From: Bordetella parapertussis
Lineage (GTDB): Bacteria; Pseudomonadota; Gammaproteobacteria; Burkholderiales; SG8-41
Reading direction: 5' to 3'
Length of the DNA: 38,337 bases
NCBI GenBank assembly: GCA_945870465.1
Contig: CAMBSS010000019.1
Location: forward strand, 1-38,337
Position numbers and translations under genes: made by a program. Below, piece after piece: positions 25,601-35,940 of the stretch. Within the stretch, counting starts at the first letter, position 1. The number at the start of each line of letters is the position of its first letter. The notes beneath the pieces were generated by a model. The model saw only the letters and a program-made list of their open reading frames with translations, did no database searches and was not told the DNA's origin.

Positions 25601-26556
25601 TCGCCGCCCGCGCCGGTCGCCGCGCCGGGAAACGGCGAGATCGCGGTCGGATGGTTGTGGGTTTCGACTTTCATCAGGATATGCGCATCGTCTTCGGCGT
25701 AGCGATAAGCGCCGTCAGTCGCCGGAAAGAAGCGCCGCACGTGCGCGCCTTCGATGATCGACGAATTGTCGGAGTAAGCAACGACGGTGCCGCGCGGATG
25801 CCGTTCGTGCGTATTGCGAATCATGGCGAACAGCGACTTGGCCTGCGGCTTGCCGTCTATCACCCAGTCAGCGTTGAAGATCTTGTGGCGGCAATGCTCG
25901 GAATTCGCCTGCGCGAACATCATGAGCTCGACGTCGGTGGGATTGCGCTTCAACCGTTGGAAGTTTTGCCACAGGTATTCGACTTCGTCGTCGGAAAGCG
26001 CCAGGCCCATTTCGCGGTTGGCGGTCTGCAAAGCCGCCATGCCGCCAGCCATGATATCGACGGAACCAAGCGGCTGCGGCTCGTAATGTTGAAACAACTG
26101 CCCTGCTTCATCGAAGGCGCCCAGCACGGTCTCCGTCATGCGGTCATGAATCAGCGGCAACAACAACGCGATTTCGCTTGCCGACAGCCGGCTGCCGTCA
26201 GCCTTGCTGGCGTAGTACGCGGTGCCACGCTCGATGCGCTCGACTGCCGTCAGTCCGCACTGCCGCGCGATATCGGTGGCTTTGGATGACCAGGGCGAAA
26301 TGGTGCCCAGGCGCGGCACGACCAACTGCATGTGGCCGGCTTCGGGCACTGCGCCGGCGGCGGGCCCGTAAGTCAGTATGCGTCCGAGTACTGCGTTTTC
26401 TTCGCCGGTGAGCGCGCGCGACACGGCGACAAAATGCCAGTATTCGGCGCTGAGAGCGGATAATTTGAGGCGGGCTTGCTGACGAGCGGCGGCTAGCTTG
26501 CGTGACCGGAATTCGGAGAGGGCATTGCGCCCGCGCAGGCTGAGAATTTGCGGCAT
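22681..26556 (-). CDS. purL: phosphoribosylformylglycinamidine synthase
   Basis: 1291 residues, the normal length for the single-chain proteobacterial enzyme. It converts FGAR, glutamine and ATP to FGAM in purine synthesis. The order is a PurS-like N-terminus, the linker, two AIRS-like repeats ([41 protein letters not shown]) and a C-terminal glutamine amidotransferase with the nucleophile in [13 protein letters not shown] and the His-Glu in [10 protein letters not shown]. The start at 26556 ([17 protein letters not shown]) fits the family; the longer reading does not. It is divergent from nnrD. Confidence 0.97.
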   Translation of the reverse strand: MPQILSLRGRNALSEFRSRKLAAARQQARLKLSALSAEYWHFVAVSRALTGEENAVLGRILTYGPAAGAVPEAGHMQLVVPRLGTISPWSSKATDIARQCGLTAVERIERGTAYYASKADGSRLSASEIALLLPLIHDRMTETVLGAFDEAGQLFQHYEPQPLGSVDIMAGGMAALQTANREMGLALSDDEVEYLWQNFQRLKRNPTDVELMMFAQANSEHCRHKIFNADWVIDGKPQAKSLFAMIRNTHERHPRGTVVAYSDNSSIIEGAHVRRFFPATDGAYRYAEDDAHILMKVETHNHPTAISPFPGAATGAGGEIRDEGATGRGAKPKAGLSGFSVSNLRIPDFVQPWEINPYGRPGRISSALQIMLDGPIGGAAFNNEFGRPNLCGYFRTFEQEVAGEMRGYHKPIMIAGGLGNISAQHSHKRGLDAGALLIQIGGPGMLIGLGGGAASSMQTGANIENLDFDSVQRGNAEIQRRAQEVIDRCWELGAGNPILSIHDVGAGGLSNALPELVHGAERGGLFDLRTIPSEEPGMSPLQIWCNESQERYVLAIAPADLDRFKAICARERCPCAVVGTATADDKLVVGDSAFKNAPVDMELSVLLGKPPKMLREVAHRAPLAVSFDTSKIDLGEACLRVLRLPSVADKTFLISIGDRTVGGMTARDQMVGPWQVPVADVAVTLAGFYEHGGEAMAMGERTQLALIDAPASGRMAVGEAITNIAAAPIAAIGDIKLSANWMAAAGHPGEDAALYDTVRAVGMELCPELGISIPVGKDSMSMKTTWSDGSVAKQVTAPLSLIVSAFARVTDTRKTLTPQLRLDCGNTVLVLLDLGMGKNRLGASALAQVYGCIGSVAPDLDAPRQLAEWFEVVQGLNAAGRILAYHDRSDGGLFVTLCEMAFAARAGLEISLTRGDAIAQLFNEELGAVLQVRDNDLQTVRDAFKNAGLAEAYLEIGRAVTGDRIGIACGGTEVYSAQRADLHRVWSQTTFHMQSLRDNPLCAQQEYDRLLDAGDPGISPHLTFDPAEDIAAPFVNRARPRIAILREQGVNGQIEMGAAFDRAGFDAFDVHMSDIIAGRVTLADFKGFAACGGFSYGDVLGAGEGWAKSILFNPRARDEFAAFFGRNDSFALGVCNGCQMMSNLHEIIPGSDAWPHFVRNKSEQFEARFVMAEVMASPSLFYAGMAGSRLPIAVAHGEGYTEFASDEQRGKAIVALRFVDNRGAATDSYPYNPNGAPGGITGLTTADGRFTILMPHPERVFRTVQNSWHPSDWKEDGPWLRMFRNARKWVG

Positions 26557-26665
26557 GAAGTCAGCGCGATATCCGTAAAACCGGATTTTACCCGAAACCG
26601 GCTGCTGCCGCAGACCCGCGTGCGAAAACGGAAGATAATCGGGGTTCACCATACGTCCCGCAACC

Positions 26666-28171
26666 ATGACTTTTCATTCGCATAGGCAATTACCGGTGTA
26701 CCGCACCGCAGAAATACGGGACATCGAGGCAGCAGCGCTCAATGCATCGCCGGCGCCCGCGCTGATGGAACGCGCCGGTCGCGCCGCCGCACAAATCGCG
26801 CGCGACGTCGCCGCCGATCGCGGCCGCGGCGTGCTGGTCATCGCCGGACCCGGCAACAATGGCGGCGATGCTTTTGTGGTCGCGCGCCACCTCAAAGCGT
26901 GGTGGTTCAAGGTAGACGTCGTGTTCGCCGGCGACGCGTCCGCGCTGGCCGCTGATGCGAAAATCGCGCTCGCCGCGTGGCGGGAATGCGGAGGCAGTAC
27001 GCTTGAACGCATCCCCGCGAATGTACGCTGGGACCTCGTCATCGACGGCCTGTTCGGCATCGGCCTCAAACGCGATCTGGACGGCAAATACGCCGAACTC
27101 GTCGCGGCCATCAACCGGCTTGGCATTCCAGTACTGGCGCTCGACGTGCCGAGCGGGCTTGACGCGGACACCGGTCGAGTATGCGGCTGCGCGATTCGCG
27201 CCGACCACACCGTGACATTCATCGGCCTGAAACCGGGCCTGCTGACACTGCAAGGGCCCGATCACTGCGGCGAAATTCATTTATGCACGCTCGATCTCGA
27301 TTTGCCGGCGGCAGCCGCGCGCGGCGCCATCATCGGCGCTGATATCCTGCAGTCGGCCCTGCCCGCCCGCCGCGCCAACAGCCACAAAGGCGATTACGGC
27401 ATCGTGGGAATTTTGGGCGGCGCGCCCGGCATGGTGGGCGCGGCGTTGCTGGCCGGCCGCGCGGCGCTGCAATTGGGCGCGGGCCGCATATATCTCGGAC
27501 TCCTCGCTGCAGATGGCCTTGGCTACGATCCCGCGCAACCCGAACTGATGTTGCGGCCAGCGCACGAGATACTGCGGCTGGAGCACCTGAACTGCCTGGC
27601 CATCGGCCCCGGTCTCGGCCAGTCGCCGGAGGCGCATCGATTGGTGACCGCGACGTTGCAAAGCAAAGAGCCGGTGGTGTTGGATGCCGATGCATTAAAC
27701 CTGCTCGCTGCCGACGCAGGATTGCAGCAACTCATCAGCCAACGGTCCGCGCCTACCGTGCTGACACCGCATCCGGCTGAAGCTGCGCGCCTGCTGGCAT
27801 GCAGCACTGCTGAAATTCAAACCGACCGCATCGCCGCCGCCGGCGAAATCGCCGCGCGTTACAAGAGCGCAGTCGTGCTGAAAGGCGCCGGCAGCGTCTG
27901 CGCAATGCCGGATGGCAAGTGGTTTATCAATACGAGCGGAAACCCGGGCATGGCCAGCGCCGGCATGGGCGACGTGTTGAGCGGCCTCATCGCGGCCTTG
28001 CTGGCGCAAGGCGCCGACGCGCGAACGGCATTGCTGGCCGGGGTGCATTTACATGGCGCCGCCGGCGACGCGTTGGCGGCCGGGCACGGACAGATCGGCA
28101 TGACCGCCAGCGAGTGCATCACCGCGGCGCGCAAGCTGTTTAACGCCGCGCGGTCCGCCGCGCTCAGGTAA
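26666..28171 (+). CDS. nnrD: bifunctional NAD(P)H-hydrate epimerase / ADP-dependent dehydratase
   Basis: 501 residues that repair hydrated NAD(P)H. The N-terminal YjeF epimerase domain (about 1-215) shows [19 protein letters not shown] and [14 protein letters not shown]. The C-terminal ribokinase-like dehydratase (about 225-500) has [42 protein letters not shown] and [19 protein letters not shown]. It is divergent from purL with a 109-base gap. Its stop codon directly abuts the stop of the convergent Bug gene. Confidence 0.95.
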   Translation: MTFHSHRQLPVYRTAEIRDIEAAALNASPAPALMERAGRAAAQIARDVAADRGRGVLVIAGPGNNGGDAFVVARHLKAWWFKVDVVFAGDASALAADAKIALAAWRECGGSTLERIPANVRWDLVIDGLFGIGLKRDLDGKYAELVAAINRLGIPVLALDVPSGLDADTGRVCGCAIRADHTVTFIGLKPGLLTLQGPDHCGEIHLCTLDLDLPAAAARGAIIGADILQSALPARRANSHKGDYGIVGILGGAPGMVGAALLAGRAALQLGAGRIYLGLLAADGLGYDPAQPELMLRPAHEILRLEHLNCLAIGPGLGQSPEAHRLVTATLQSKEPVVLDADALNLLAADAGLQQLISQRSAPTVLTPHPAEAARLLACSTAEIQTDRIAAAGEIAARYKSAVVLKGAGSVCAMPDGKWFINTSGNPGMASAGMGDVLSGLIAALLAQGADARTALLAGVHLHGAAGDALAAGHGQIGMTASECITAARKLFNAARSAALR

Positions 28172-29152
28172 TTACTGGGTCGCTTCGAGTCCGGCGGCTT
28201 TGATGACTGCCGACCACTTCGTCATTTCCGCTTTGATGAAAGCCATGAACTGATCGGGCGTGCTGGCCACCGGCTCGGCGCCCTGCTTGCTCATGCTCTC
28301 GCGCGTCTCGGGTGCGAGCAGGCGCGCGGCGATTTCCTTCTGCAGCTTGTCTACGATGTCGCGCGGCGTGCCGGTCGGCGCGAGCAGCCCCGTCCAGCCG
28401 GTAATTACCACGGTCTTGAATCCCGCCTCCGTCATGCTCGGCGCCTCGGGAAAGGCCGGCGCGCGCGCGACGCCGCAGGTCGCCAGCAGTTTCAATTTGC
28501 CGGTCCTGATATGCGGCACCACACCCTGCATGGGCGAAAAAATCAGCGCGATCTGCCCGCTCAATAAGTCGATGACCGCCGGCGTCTCGCCTTTGTACGG
28601 CACGTGCAGCATCCTGATGCCGATCTGTTGCGCGAACAGTTCGCCGCCGAGATGCGTTTGATTGCCGATGCCGAAAGAACCGAAACTCAGCTCGTTCGGC
28701 CGCGACTTCGCGATCGCCACCAGGTCTTTGACGCTCTTGACCGGCAGCACCGGATTGATGACGAGCCCGAAGGTATTGGTGGCGGTCTGCGTGATCGGCG
28801 CAAAATCGCGCAGCGTGTCGTACGGCAACGTTTTATAGACGTAGGGATTCATGGTCAGCGAACTGGGCACGCCGAGCGACAGCGTATAACCGTCGGGCTT
28901 GGCTTTGGCGCCCGCCTCCAGGCCGATGATACCGTTGGCGCCGGGCCGGTTATCGACGACAACTTGCTGGCCCCAGGCCTCGGTCAGTTTTTGCGCGACG
29001 ACGCGCGCGGTGAGATCGACGCCTGAGCCCGCGGCCTGCGGCACGATGATGCGCACCGGATGACTGGGATAATCCCGCGCCGTTTGCGCATTGCCCGGCA
29101 ACGATACGCACAGCAACGTTAAGGCATATGCCGACGCAACATTCTTAAACAT
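28172..29152 (-). CDS. second Bug/TctC-family solute-binding protein
   Basis: 326 residues. The signal peptide MFKNVASAYALTLLCVSLPGNAQ is followed by VRIIVPQAAGSGVDLTARVVAQKL, VVVDNRPGANGIIGLEAGAKAKPDGYTLS, HVPYKGETPAVIDLLSGQI and the C-terminal TPDQFMAFIKAEMTKW. It has no TctA/TctB next to it and so is an orphan receptor, as is common where this family has expanded. Its start overlaps the crcB stop by 8 bases, so it is likely co-transcribed with crcB although unrelated in function. Confidence 0.93.
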   Translation of the reverse strand: MFKNVASAYALTLLCVSLPGNAQTARDYPSHPVRIIVPQAAGSGVDLTARVVAQKLTEAWGQQVVVDNRPGANGIIGLEAGAKAKPDGYTLSLGVPSSLTMNPYVYKTLPYDTLRDFAPITQTATNTFGLVINPVLPVKSVKDLVAIAKSRPNELSFGSFGIGNQTHLGGELFAQQIGIRMLHVPYKGETPAVIDLLSGQIALIFSPMQGVVPHIRTGKLKLLATCGVARAPAFPEAPSMTEAGFKTVVITGWTGLLAPTGTPRDIVDKLQKEIAARLLAPETRESMSKQGAEPVASTPDQFMAFIKAEMTKWSAVIKAAGLEATQ

Positions 29153-29528
29153 GCAGCGACCTCATGGTGAGCATCCCCAGCCAGGTCATCATCAACGATC
29201 CCACGAGATGAGTTGCCACCAGGATAAATGCCCAGGTGAGCTCGCGGTCCGACAGCAATTCGACTGCCTCCGCGGAGAACGAAGAAAACGTCGTCAGTCC
29301 CCCCAGAAAACCGATGACCACGAACTGGCGCAGTTCCGGTGGCAGGCTGTCGTGATGCACGAAATATTCAACCGCCAGGCCGATCAGGAAGCCGCCGGCG
29401 AGATTCGCCGTCAACGTGCCGAGCAGCATGTTGGAAAACAGCGGGTTGAGCCCGATGCCCAACAGCCAGCGCAGCCAGCAGCCGAGGGCGCCGCCGATGC
29501 CAACCGCGAGAAACCCGTAAGCGGTCAT
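29145..29528 (-). CDS. crcB: fluoride ion channel CrcB (Fluc)
   Basis: 127 residues with four membrane spans. GGALGCWLRWLLG, GTLTANLAGGFLIG and GFLGGLTTFSSFSAE are the family signatures, including the pore Asn and Phe/Ser residues. It exports fluoride. No fluoride-riboswitch sequence is recognisable in the 127-base gap upstream. GGATTAAAG directly precedes the ATG. It overlaps the downstream Bug gene. Confidence 0.94.
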   Translation of the reverse strand: MTAYGFLAVGIGGALGCWLRWLLGIGLNPLFSNMLLGTLTANLAGGFLIGLAVEYFVHHDSLPPELRQFVVIGFLGGLTTFSSFSAEAVELLSDRELTWAFILVATHLVGSLMMTWLGMLTMRSLHV

Positions 29529-29655
29529 CTTTAATCCAGATCAGGATTCCGAGTTTCAAGCATAGCAGGGAATCGCCGCGCGCACAGCCGGCCCGCCTCG
29601 TCCATTCAACGCTGCACGCGATGCTATACTCGTTTTTTACGCTTTCACGATCGAC

Positions 29656-31695
29656 ATGAGCAACCGTCTCGCGCGGGAAACGAGCCCGTACTTAAAACAG
29701 CACGCCGACAATCCGGTCGACTGGTATCCGTGGGGCGAAGAAGCCCTGAAAGCCGCGCGCGAGCAGGACAAACCCATCCTGTTGTCGATCGGCTATTCCG
29801 CCTGCCACTGGTGCCACGTAATGGCGCACGAATCGTTCGAAGACGCGGAAGTCGCCGCGCTGATGAACAAGCATTTCATCAACGTCAAAGTCGACCGCGA
29901 GGAGCGCCCCGACCTCGACCAGATCTACCAGGCCGCGCACAACGTCATCACATCGCGCCGCGGCGGCTGGCCGCTGACCATGTTTCTGCTGCCCGACCAG
30001 ACACCGTTTTTTGCCGGCACCTATTTCCCGAAAACGCCGCGCCTGGAAAAACCGGGCATGATGGACCTGCTGCCGCAGATCGCCGCGTCATACCACGATG
30101 GCCGCGAGGACATCGAGAAGCGCAGCCAGGCGCTACGCGATGCGCTTACCCAAACCCAGCCCGCCGCAGCAGGTGACAATGATTTGACCGCGGCGACGCT
30201 GGACGCCGCGCTCGCCAGGTTAAAGCAGATGTTCGACCCGGTCGACGGCGGCCTCACCGAGGCGCTCAAGTTTCCGCATCCGGCCGAGATCGAATTCTGC
30301 CTGCGCCGTGCCGCGGAACTGGGCGACACCCAGGCCATGGACATGGTGAAGCTCACTCTCACCCGCATGGCCGAACGCGGCCTTTACGACCAGTTCGGCG
30401 GCGGCTTTTACCGCTATTGCGTCGACCAGCAGTGGGTAATCCCGCATTTCGAGAAAATGCTTTACGACAACGGCCCGCTGTTGCGCCTGTACAGCGACAT
30501 GTGGCTGGTCGATCGCCAGCCGTTGTATGCACGCGTGGTGGCGGATACGGCGACTTGGGTGATGTGCGAGATGCAGGCGCAGGGAGGCGGCTATTACTCG
30601 ACCCTGGATGCGGATTCCGAGCACGAGGAAGGCAAGTTCTACGTGTGGACACCGGCGGAGGTCAAAGCCGCGCTGAGCGCCGAAGAATACGCCGTGGTCG
30701 CACCGCACTACGGCCTGGATGCACCGCCGAATTTCGAGGACAAGCATTGGCATCTGCAGGTGGCGACACCGCTCGCGCAAGTCGCGCAGCGGCTGGCGAT
30801 TCCCCTTGATCGCGCCAACGCGCTGCTCGATTCGACGCGCGCGAGACTGCTGACGCGGCGCGAACGGCGAGTGCGGCCCGCGCGCGATGAAAAAATCCTC
30901 ACGGCCTGGAACGCTCTCATGGTCAAGGGCATGGTGCGCGCGTCCCGCGTTTTCGCCCAACCCATTTGGCTTAACTCGGCGCGCCGCACGGTCGAATTCA
31001 TCCGCGCCAATCTGTGGCGCGATGGCCGCCTGCTCGTCAGCTACAAGGACGGCAAGGCGACGCTCAACGGCTATCTTGACGACTATGCGTTTCTGCTCGA
31101 TGCACTGCTGGAACTCATGCAGGCGGATTTTCGCAACGCGGATCTGGAATGGGCGCGCGCGCTGGCCGATGTCCTGCTGGAGCAATTCGAAGACCGCGAA
31201 CACGGCGGGTTCTTTTTCGTCAGCCACGACCACGAGCAACTGATGCACCGCGCCAAAATCGGCCCGCGCAACGACACCCCCTCAGGCAACAGCGTGGCGG
31301 CGCTGGCGCTCGACCGTCTGGGCCACGTGCTTGGCGAACCGCGTTACAGCGAGGCCGCGCGTCGCACCGTGCAGGCGTTTGCGCCGCTGCTCGAGCAACA
31401 GCCCAACGCGCACGGCACTCTAGGTATCGCGCTCGACGAACAATTGACGCCGCCGACCCTCGTCGTGCTGAGCGGCGGCGGCGATGCGCCGGCGTGGCTA
31501 CGCGCCATCAACGCACAGTATTTGCCGCACGTGCTCGCACTGGCGATTCCGCCCGAAGTTCAGGGGCTGCCGGCGGCGCTGGCCAAACCCGCCGGCGGCG
31601 GCCTCAAGGCATGGGTATGCCAGGGCGTAACCTGCCTGCCGCCCATCACCGACCTCGCGGCCGTGCTGATCGCGATTACTGAACGCGAAGCATGA
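29656..31695 (+). CDS. YyaL-type thioredoxin-domain protein (DUF255)
   Basis: 679 residues. The N-terminal thioredoxin-like domain (about 1-165) starts [24 protein letters not shown] and carries [17 protein letters not shown], a CxxC-type site. The rest is an (alpha/alpha)6-barrel resembling N-acylglucosamine 2-epimerases, with [26 protein letters not shown] and [17 protein letters not shown]. The cellular role of the family is poorly known. A TATACT at 29625-29630 may be its -10. Confidence 0.94.
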   Translation: MSNRLARETSPYLKQHADNPVDWYPWGEEALKAAREQDKPILLSIGYSACHWCHVMAHESFEDAEVAALMNKHFINVKVDREERPDLDQIYQAAHNVITSRRGGWPLTMFLLPDQTPFFAGTYFPKTPRLEKPGMMDLLPQIAASYHDGREDIEKRSQALRDALTQTQPAAAGDNDLTAATLDAALARLKQMFDPVDGGLTEALKFPHPAEIEFCLRRAAELGDTQAMDMVKLTLTRMAERGLYDQFGGGFYRYCVDQQWVIPHFEKMLYDNGPLLRLYSDMWLVDRQPLYARVVADTATWVMCEMQAQGGGYYSTLDADSEHEEGKFYVWTPAEVKAALSAEEYAVVAPHYGLDAPPNFEDKHWHLQVATPLAQVAQRLAIPLDRANALLDSTRARLLTRRERRVRPARDEKILTAWNALMVKGMVRASRVFAQPIWLNSARRTVEFIRANLWRDGRLLVSYKDGKATLNGYLDDYAFLLDALLELMQADFRNADLEWARALADVLLEQFEDREHGGFFFVSHDHEQLMHRAKIGPRNDTPSGNSVAALALDRLGHVLGEPRYSEAARRTVQAFAPLLEQQPNAHGTLGIALDEQLTPPTLVVLSGGGDAPAWLRAINAQYLPHVLALAIPPEVQGLPAALAKPAGGGLKAWVCQGVTCLPPITDLAAVLIAITEREA

Positions 31696-31853
31696 AGTGC
31701 CCCCTGATAACGGGATGCGTTGCGCGCTAACCGGGCGATCGTCACGGTGTCAAGTGGCCATCGTTCAACTTGCCGCAACCGTCCGATCGGCAGGCTTTTC
31801 CAAGTAGAATTCCAGCGTGCCGGATTCGTTCACGGCCCCCGATCGGAGCATTG

Positions 31854-33428
31854 ATGAAACACCGCATTGCCCTCGCCTTGCATCATTCCGCGTGCGCCCT
31901 CGCCGGCATTTTTATGTGTGCCGCAGCCGCAGCCGCGGACCTGTCCATAGGAATCAGCGCCGACGTCACGTCGCTCGATCCGCATTACGTCGCCACCCAG
32001 CACAACGTCGCCATCGGCTGGAACGTGTTCGATGCGCTCACACGCGTTGACGAGCGCGCGCGCATCATCCCGGGCATCGCCACCTCGTGGCGCGCCGTCA
32101 ATCCCACGACCTGGGAATTCAAGCTGCGCAAGGGCGTCAAATTTCACGACGGCAGCGAGCTCACCGCCGATGACGTTGCCTATTCGCTGGTGCGCCCGCT
32201 CGCCATTGCCGGCAGCCCCGGCGGGTTCGCGGTCTACGTCCGCCGCATCATCTCCAAGGAAATCATCGACCCCTATACGATACGTCTGAAGACGGCAACG
32301 CCGTATGGCGCGATGCCGCAGGACCTCAACGCGATCATGATCGTATCCAAAAAAGCGGCGCTCAACGCGACACCCGCGGATTTCGACAGCGGCAAAGCGA
32401 TGATCGGCAGCGGCCCCTACAAATTCGTGCGCTGGGCGCGCGGCGACCGCGTCGAACTCGCGCGTTTCGAAGGATATTGGGACAAGCAGCCGGCGTGGGA
32501 TAAAGTCACCTTCCGCATGATGTCCAACGACCCCGCGCGCACCGCGGCACTGCTGTCCGGCGACGTCGACGTCATCGAAAACGTGCCGCCGTCGGATATC
32601 GCGCGCATGCGCGCGAACGCGAATGTGCGCATGGAGCAGGCGGTATCATGGCGTACCATATTCTTTCAAATGGACCAGTACCGCACGCAGCCGCCGCTGG
32701 TCACCGACCTCGACGGCAAGCCGCTCGGCAAAAATCCGTTCATGGACGTGCGCGTGCGGCGCGCGATTTCAAAAGCGATCAACCGCAAGGCGCTGGTCGA
32801 GCGCGCGATGGAAAACGTCGCGGTGCCGGCATCCAATTCAGTCTCGCCGCAGATCTTCGGTCACCAGGCCGACATCAAGATTGAAGCGTTCGATCCCGAT
32901 GGCGCGAAAAAGCTGCTGGCCGAAGCCGGCTATCCCAATGGCTTCGGCCTCACGGTAGCGGCGCCCAGCGACCGCTACATCAACGACGACCAGGTTGCGC
33001 AGGCGGTCGCGCAGATGCTCTCGCGCATAGGCATCAAGTGCGCGGTGGAAGCCATGCCGTTCAACGTCTATTTGTCGAAGGCCCGCGACCAGCAATTCAG
33101 TTTTGCCATGCTCGGCTGGGGCTCGTATGCGGCCGATCTCGCGCTGCGCGCGCTGCTGATGACGCCGAATGTGGACAAGGGCAACGGCGCGTGGAACTGG
33201 GGGCGCTACTCCAATCCGAAAATGGACAAGCTCGTCGAGGATGCGCTCGATACCGTGGACGACAAAAAACGCGAGGCGCTCGCCCGCGAAGCCGGCGCCG
33301 CCGCCGCCGCGGATGTCGCGATCATTCCATTGCATCACCAGATCGTGACGTGGGCGATGAAGAAAAATATTGCCTACCAGGCACGTACCGACGAGCGCTC
33401 GCTTGCGCAGTTTTTCTTTCCAAAATAG
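31854..33428 (+). CDS. family-5 (peptide/nickel-type) ABC solute-binding protein
   Basis: 524 residues from ATG 31854, with GGAG about 5 bases upstream. The signal peptide ends CAAAAAAADLS. The binding fold starts SIGISADVTSLDPHYVATQHN and includes WEFKLRKGVKFHDGSELTADDV and MIGSGPYKFVRWARGDRVEL, both typical of the DppA/OppA family. The ligand may be a peptide, nickel or another small molecule. No permease or ATPase gene is adjacent, so it is an orphan receptor. The 158-base gap before it shows nothing definite. Confidence 0.93.
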   Translation: MKHRIALALHHSACALAGIFMCAAAAAADLSIGISADVTSLDPHYVATQHNVAIGWNVFDALTRVDERARIIPGIATSWRAVNPTTWEFKLRKGVKFHDGSELTADDVAYSLVRPLAIAGSPGGFAVYVRRIISKEIIDPYTIRLKTATPYGAMPQDLNAIMIVSKKAALNATPADFDSGKAMIGSGPYKFVRWARGDRVELARFEGYWDKQPAWDKVTFRMMSNDPARTAALLSGDVDVIENVPPSDIARMRANANVRMEQAVSWRTIFFQMDQYRTQPPLVTDLDGKPLGKNPFMDVRVRRAISKAINRKALVERAMENVAVPASNSVSPQIFGHQADIKIEAFDPDGAKKLLAEAGYPNGFGLTVAAPSDRYINDDQVAQAVAQMLSRIGIKCAVEAMPFNVYLSKARDQQFSFAMLGWGSYAADLALRALLMTPNVDKGNGAWNWGRYSNPKMDKLVEDALDTVDDKKREALAREAGAAAAADVAIIPLHHQIVTWAMKKNIAYQARTDERSLAQFFFPK

Positions 33429-33494
33429 CCGCACACTTCGGGTCAGACAAGCGAACGCGCACAACAACGGAATGGCTGCCAGGAGAAAGAGATA

Positions 33495-34253
33495 ATGCAA
33501 AAATCCCACCGCGTTCTTGCCATCGCCAGCCTGGTCTTGGCGCCTCTCCTGCTGGCAGCTATCGAGCTCTTTCATCCCGCGCATTTCACGCTCAATCCCG
33601 GGATGACTGCTTTTCTCTCACAACCCCAGCCGGGCGACCCTTATTTCAACGCGATCACCTATTTCGGTCCGGAGTGGTGGTTCCTCCTGCACATGATACA
33701 AACGCCGCTGGTGGTGGTCGTTTCCTTCGGCTTGCTGATGGCAACGGATTCATTCGCCGGCCAGACCGCGGCGCGCTACAAGCCGCTCGCGTGGATGGCA
33801 CGCATCGCGACCGTCGTCTTCATGACTTACTACACCGTCCTCGACAGCATAGGCGGCATCGGCCTCGGGCGTGAACTGATCGTATTGAAAGAGCTGACCG
33901 ACTCCGGCGCATTGAGCGGCCCCGATGCGGAAAACATCCGCTTCTTCCTCGACCGTATGTGGGTGGACCCGTGGGTGGGCGGCGTGGGGTCATTTGTCAG
34001 CCTCCTGGGGTCGTGGGCGATCTTTGTGGCCGCCTTGTGCACGGCGGGCTATCTCATGCTCAATCGCAAGGCGACCTGGCTGGAAGTGCTACTGCTGGTC
34101 GGCTTTGGCTGGGAGCTGCAATTGGCGCATGCGAGTTACCACGGCCCTATCGCGTTCAGCCTGCTGGCGCTATCTTCGGCGCTGCGCCTCTCGCGCAAAA
34201 CCGCGCTGCCGCAAAATACCGCAGGCAACCCGCCGGGACCGGCAACGTCCTAG
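33495..34253 (+). CDS. integral membrane protein of unknown function
   Basis: 252 residues with about five membrane spans (residues about 8-25, 62-83, 98-118, 158-182 and 190-222). AGGAGAAAGAG precedes the ATG. PEWWFLLHMIQTPL between spans is rich in aromatic residues and His. I do not recognise the family. Its stop directly abuts the stop of the convergent TSUP gene. Confidence 0.8.
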   Translation: MQKSHRVLAIASLVLAPLLLAAIELFHPAHFTLNPGMTAFLSQPQPGDPYFNAITYFGPEWWFLLHMIQTPLVVVVSFGLLMATDSFAGQTAARYKPLAWMARIATVVFMTYYTVLDSIGGIGLGRELIVLKELTDSGALSGPDAENIRFFLDRMWVDPWVGGVGSFVSLLGSWAIFVAALCTAGYLMLNRKATWLEVLLLVGFGWELQLAHASYHGPIAFSLLALSSALRLSRKTALPQNTAGNPPGPATS

Positions 34254-35036
34254 TCAGGCGATCGCGATCAGCTTGCCCGCCGCGACCAACATCACTACGG
34301 CGAGCGTTACAATCAACCCGCGCTGAGACAGTTTGCTCAATCCCAACCAGGTTCCGGCGAGAGCGCCCATGACTGCCGCCGCGGCAAACCAGGGAATTTC
34401 AGCAGGCAAAGAACCCGCCGTGAGGGAGCCCGCGATGAGCGCAGCAACCGAGTTTACCAAGATGAACGGCGCTGCAATGCCGGCAGCGGATTTCGGGCCG
34501 GCCCACCCAAATAGCAGCATGAGCGGGCTCAGGAATATGCCGCCGCCCGTGCCGGTGAGTCCAGACAGCATGCCAATCAACGCACCCAGCGGCAGCGCAA
34601 TGATTTTGTTGACCGCGAGCTCTTCGTCGTCACGTCGAAAGCCGCTGCCGAAAACGCGCCACACCAGCAGGGCGGCCGAGAGCAGCAGCACGATACCCAC
34701 CAGCAGATAGTAAGTCCCCGCCGCAAGGCGCAGGGAACCTGCGAAAGCGGCGAGCGGCACCGAGCCCAGCAGGAACGGCCACAGGCCACGCCATGCAAAG
34801 AAGCGCGCGCGCCGGAACCGGTACACCGTGATCGTCGCAACCAGAATGTTAAGCGCCAGCGCCGTCGGGCGCATGACCTCCGGCGCAAGACCGGCAATCG
34901 CCATGATCGCGAGATAACCCGAGGCGCCGGCGTGGCCAACTGTCGTATAGAGCGTGGCTATGACAAAAAACGCGCACGCCAGAATAATCGTTTCAGTACC
35001 CGTCACGGCCGCAAGTCCCGCAAGGCAGTCCGACAC
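34254..35036 (-). CDS. TSUP/TauE-SafE-family anion exporter
   Basis: Up to 260 residues with about seven or eight membrane spans. The family features are YTTVGHAGASGYLAIMA near the N-terminus and GMLSGLTGTGGGIFLSPLML in the second half. TSUP proteins move sulfite, sulfonates or other small anions. The GTG at 35036 touches a ModE-like inverted repeat; a second GTG at 35006 gives 250 residues and leaves room for a leader, so it is a good alternative. It is the last gene of the Mo/W cluster. Confidence 0.88.
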   Translation of the reverse strand: MSDCLAGLAAVTGTETIILACAFFVIATLYTTVGHAGASGYLAIMAIAGLAPEVMRPTALALNILVATITVYRFRRARFFAWRGLWPFLLGSVPLAAFAGSLRLAAGTYYLLVGIVLLLSAALLVWRVFGSGFRRDDEELAVNKIIALPLGALIGMLSGLTGTGGGIFLSPLMLLFGWAGPKSAAGIAAPFILVNSVAALIAGSLTAGSLPAEIPWFAAAAVMGALAGTWLGLSKLSQRGLIVTLAVVMLVAAGKLIAIA

Positions 35037-35037
35037 T

Positions 35038-35061
35038 CGTTATATTTAACAGAATATAACG
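35038..35061. promoter_or_regulatory. ModE-box-like inverted repeat upstream of the TSUP gene
   Basis: CGTTATATT-TAACAG-AATATAACG is a perfect 9-bp inverted repeat with a 6-base centre. It closely resembles the ModE operator pattern CGNTATATA-N6-TATATNNCG. It lies between modE and the TSUP gene and covers the probable core promoter of the latter, which fits repression or tuning by ModE. Confidence 0.75.
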
Positions 35062-35111
35062 CTACCGGCAACCGGGTGTGCGTCGGCCGCAATGCGTTGT
35101 TCCCGAAAAAA

Positions 35112-35468
35112 TTAACGTTTGCGCAGAAATTCGCGCGCAAAAATCCGGATGTCGCCGGAGATGGCAGCGGCGGCCTTGGCCTCGATCAAACGATAGCGAC
35201 GCAACACCTTCTTGCCGAACGGCGTAATGCGCGCCCCGCCGCCACCCTTGCCGCCGGTTGCGGTATCGACCACAGGTTCCCGAAAGCATTGATTCATGGT
35301 GTCGACCAGCAGCCACGCGCGCCGGTACGACATATCCATGCTGCGGGCCGCAGCGGAAATCGAGCCGGTTTGCGCGATGGCCTGCAGCAAGTCCGCTTTA
35401 CCGGGACCGATTGCGAATGCCGCGCCCAGAAGTATGCGTATGCGCGTCTTGGCGACGGCCTTCGACAT
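35112..35468 (-). CDS. modE: one-domain ModE-type molybdate/tungstate regulator
   Basis: 118 residues covering only the ModE N-terminal winged-helix domain. The helix-turn-helix is LLQAIAQTGSISAAARSMDMSYRRAWLLVDTMN, followed by the wing with GGKGGGGARITPFGKKVL. The Mo-binding TOBE/MOP domains of E. coli ModE are absent; stand-alone forms are known in other bacteria. The gene follows moaE by 12 bases and precedes the ModE-like box. Confidence 0.92.
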   Translation of the reverse strand: MSKAVAKTRIRILLGAAFAIGPGKADLLQAIAQTGSISAAARSMDMSYRRAWLLVDTMNQCFREPVVDTATGGKGGGGARITPFGKKVLRRYRLIEAKAAAAISGDIRIFAREFLRKR

Positions 35469-35480
35469 CTAGACGCCGCC

Positions 35481-35939
35481 CTACCCTTTGCGCCGCCAGC
35501 GCTCGGCAGCGATGTCGTCGCTCGCGCGCGACTCGACCCAGCGCGCGCCTTCGGGCGTTTGTTCTTTTTTCCAGAACGGCGCCTGCGTCTTCAGATAATC
35601 CATGACGAATTCGCAGGCCGCAAAAGCGTCGCCGCGGTGAGCACTGCTGACGACAACGAGCACGATCTGGTCGAGCGGTTTCAACTGACCGATGCGATGC
35701 ACCACCAGCACATCGAAAATCTTCCAGCGCGCCTTCGCCTGCTCAATGATTTCAGCGATGGCCTTTTCGGTCATGCCGGCGTAGTGCTCGAGCGTCATGC
35801 CGGCAACTGCACTGCCGTCGTTCATGTCGCGTACCACCCCGACAAAAGCGGCGACCGCGCCAACCTGCGGGTTATCCTGCCGCAACAGCGCGATTTCGCG
35901 CCCGGTATCGAAATCCTGCGTCTGTACACGAACCCCCAT
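35481..35939 (-). CDS. moaE: molybdopterin synthase catalytic subunit MoaE
   Basis: 152 residues. It transfers sulfur from the MoaD thiocarboxylate to precursor Z to make molybdopterin. VGAVAAFVGVVRDMNDGS, LEHYAGMTEKAIAEI, VVHRIGQLKPLDQIVLVVVSSAHRGDAFAA and the catalytic-Lys region PFWKKEQTPEGARWV are all present. The ATG begins one base after the moaD stop, the usual coupled pair. Confidence 0.95.
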   Translation of the reverse strand: MGVRVQTQDFDTGREIALLRQDNPQVGAVAAFVGVVRDMNDGSAVAGMTLEHYAGMTEKAIAEIIEQAKARWKIFDVLVVHRIGQLKPLDQIVLVVVSSAHRGDAFAACEFVMDYLKTQAPFWKKEQTPEGARWVESRASDDIAAERWRRKG

Positions 35940-35940
35940 T

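Noticed and set aside
24700..26289. Long plus-strand frame of 529 codons inside purL
   Set aside because: It is antisense to firmly identified PurL sequence, has no recognisable domain, and arises from the GC-rich codon pattern.
29529..29655. Fluoride riboswitch before crcB
   Set aside because: The gap lacks the conserved sequence pattern of the crcB motif RNA.
30220..31248. Minus-strand frame of 342 codons opposite the YyaL-type gene
   Set aside because: Antisense shadow of a clear coding gene.
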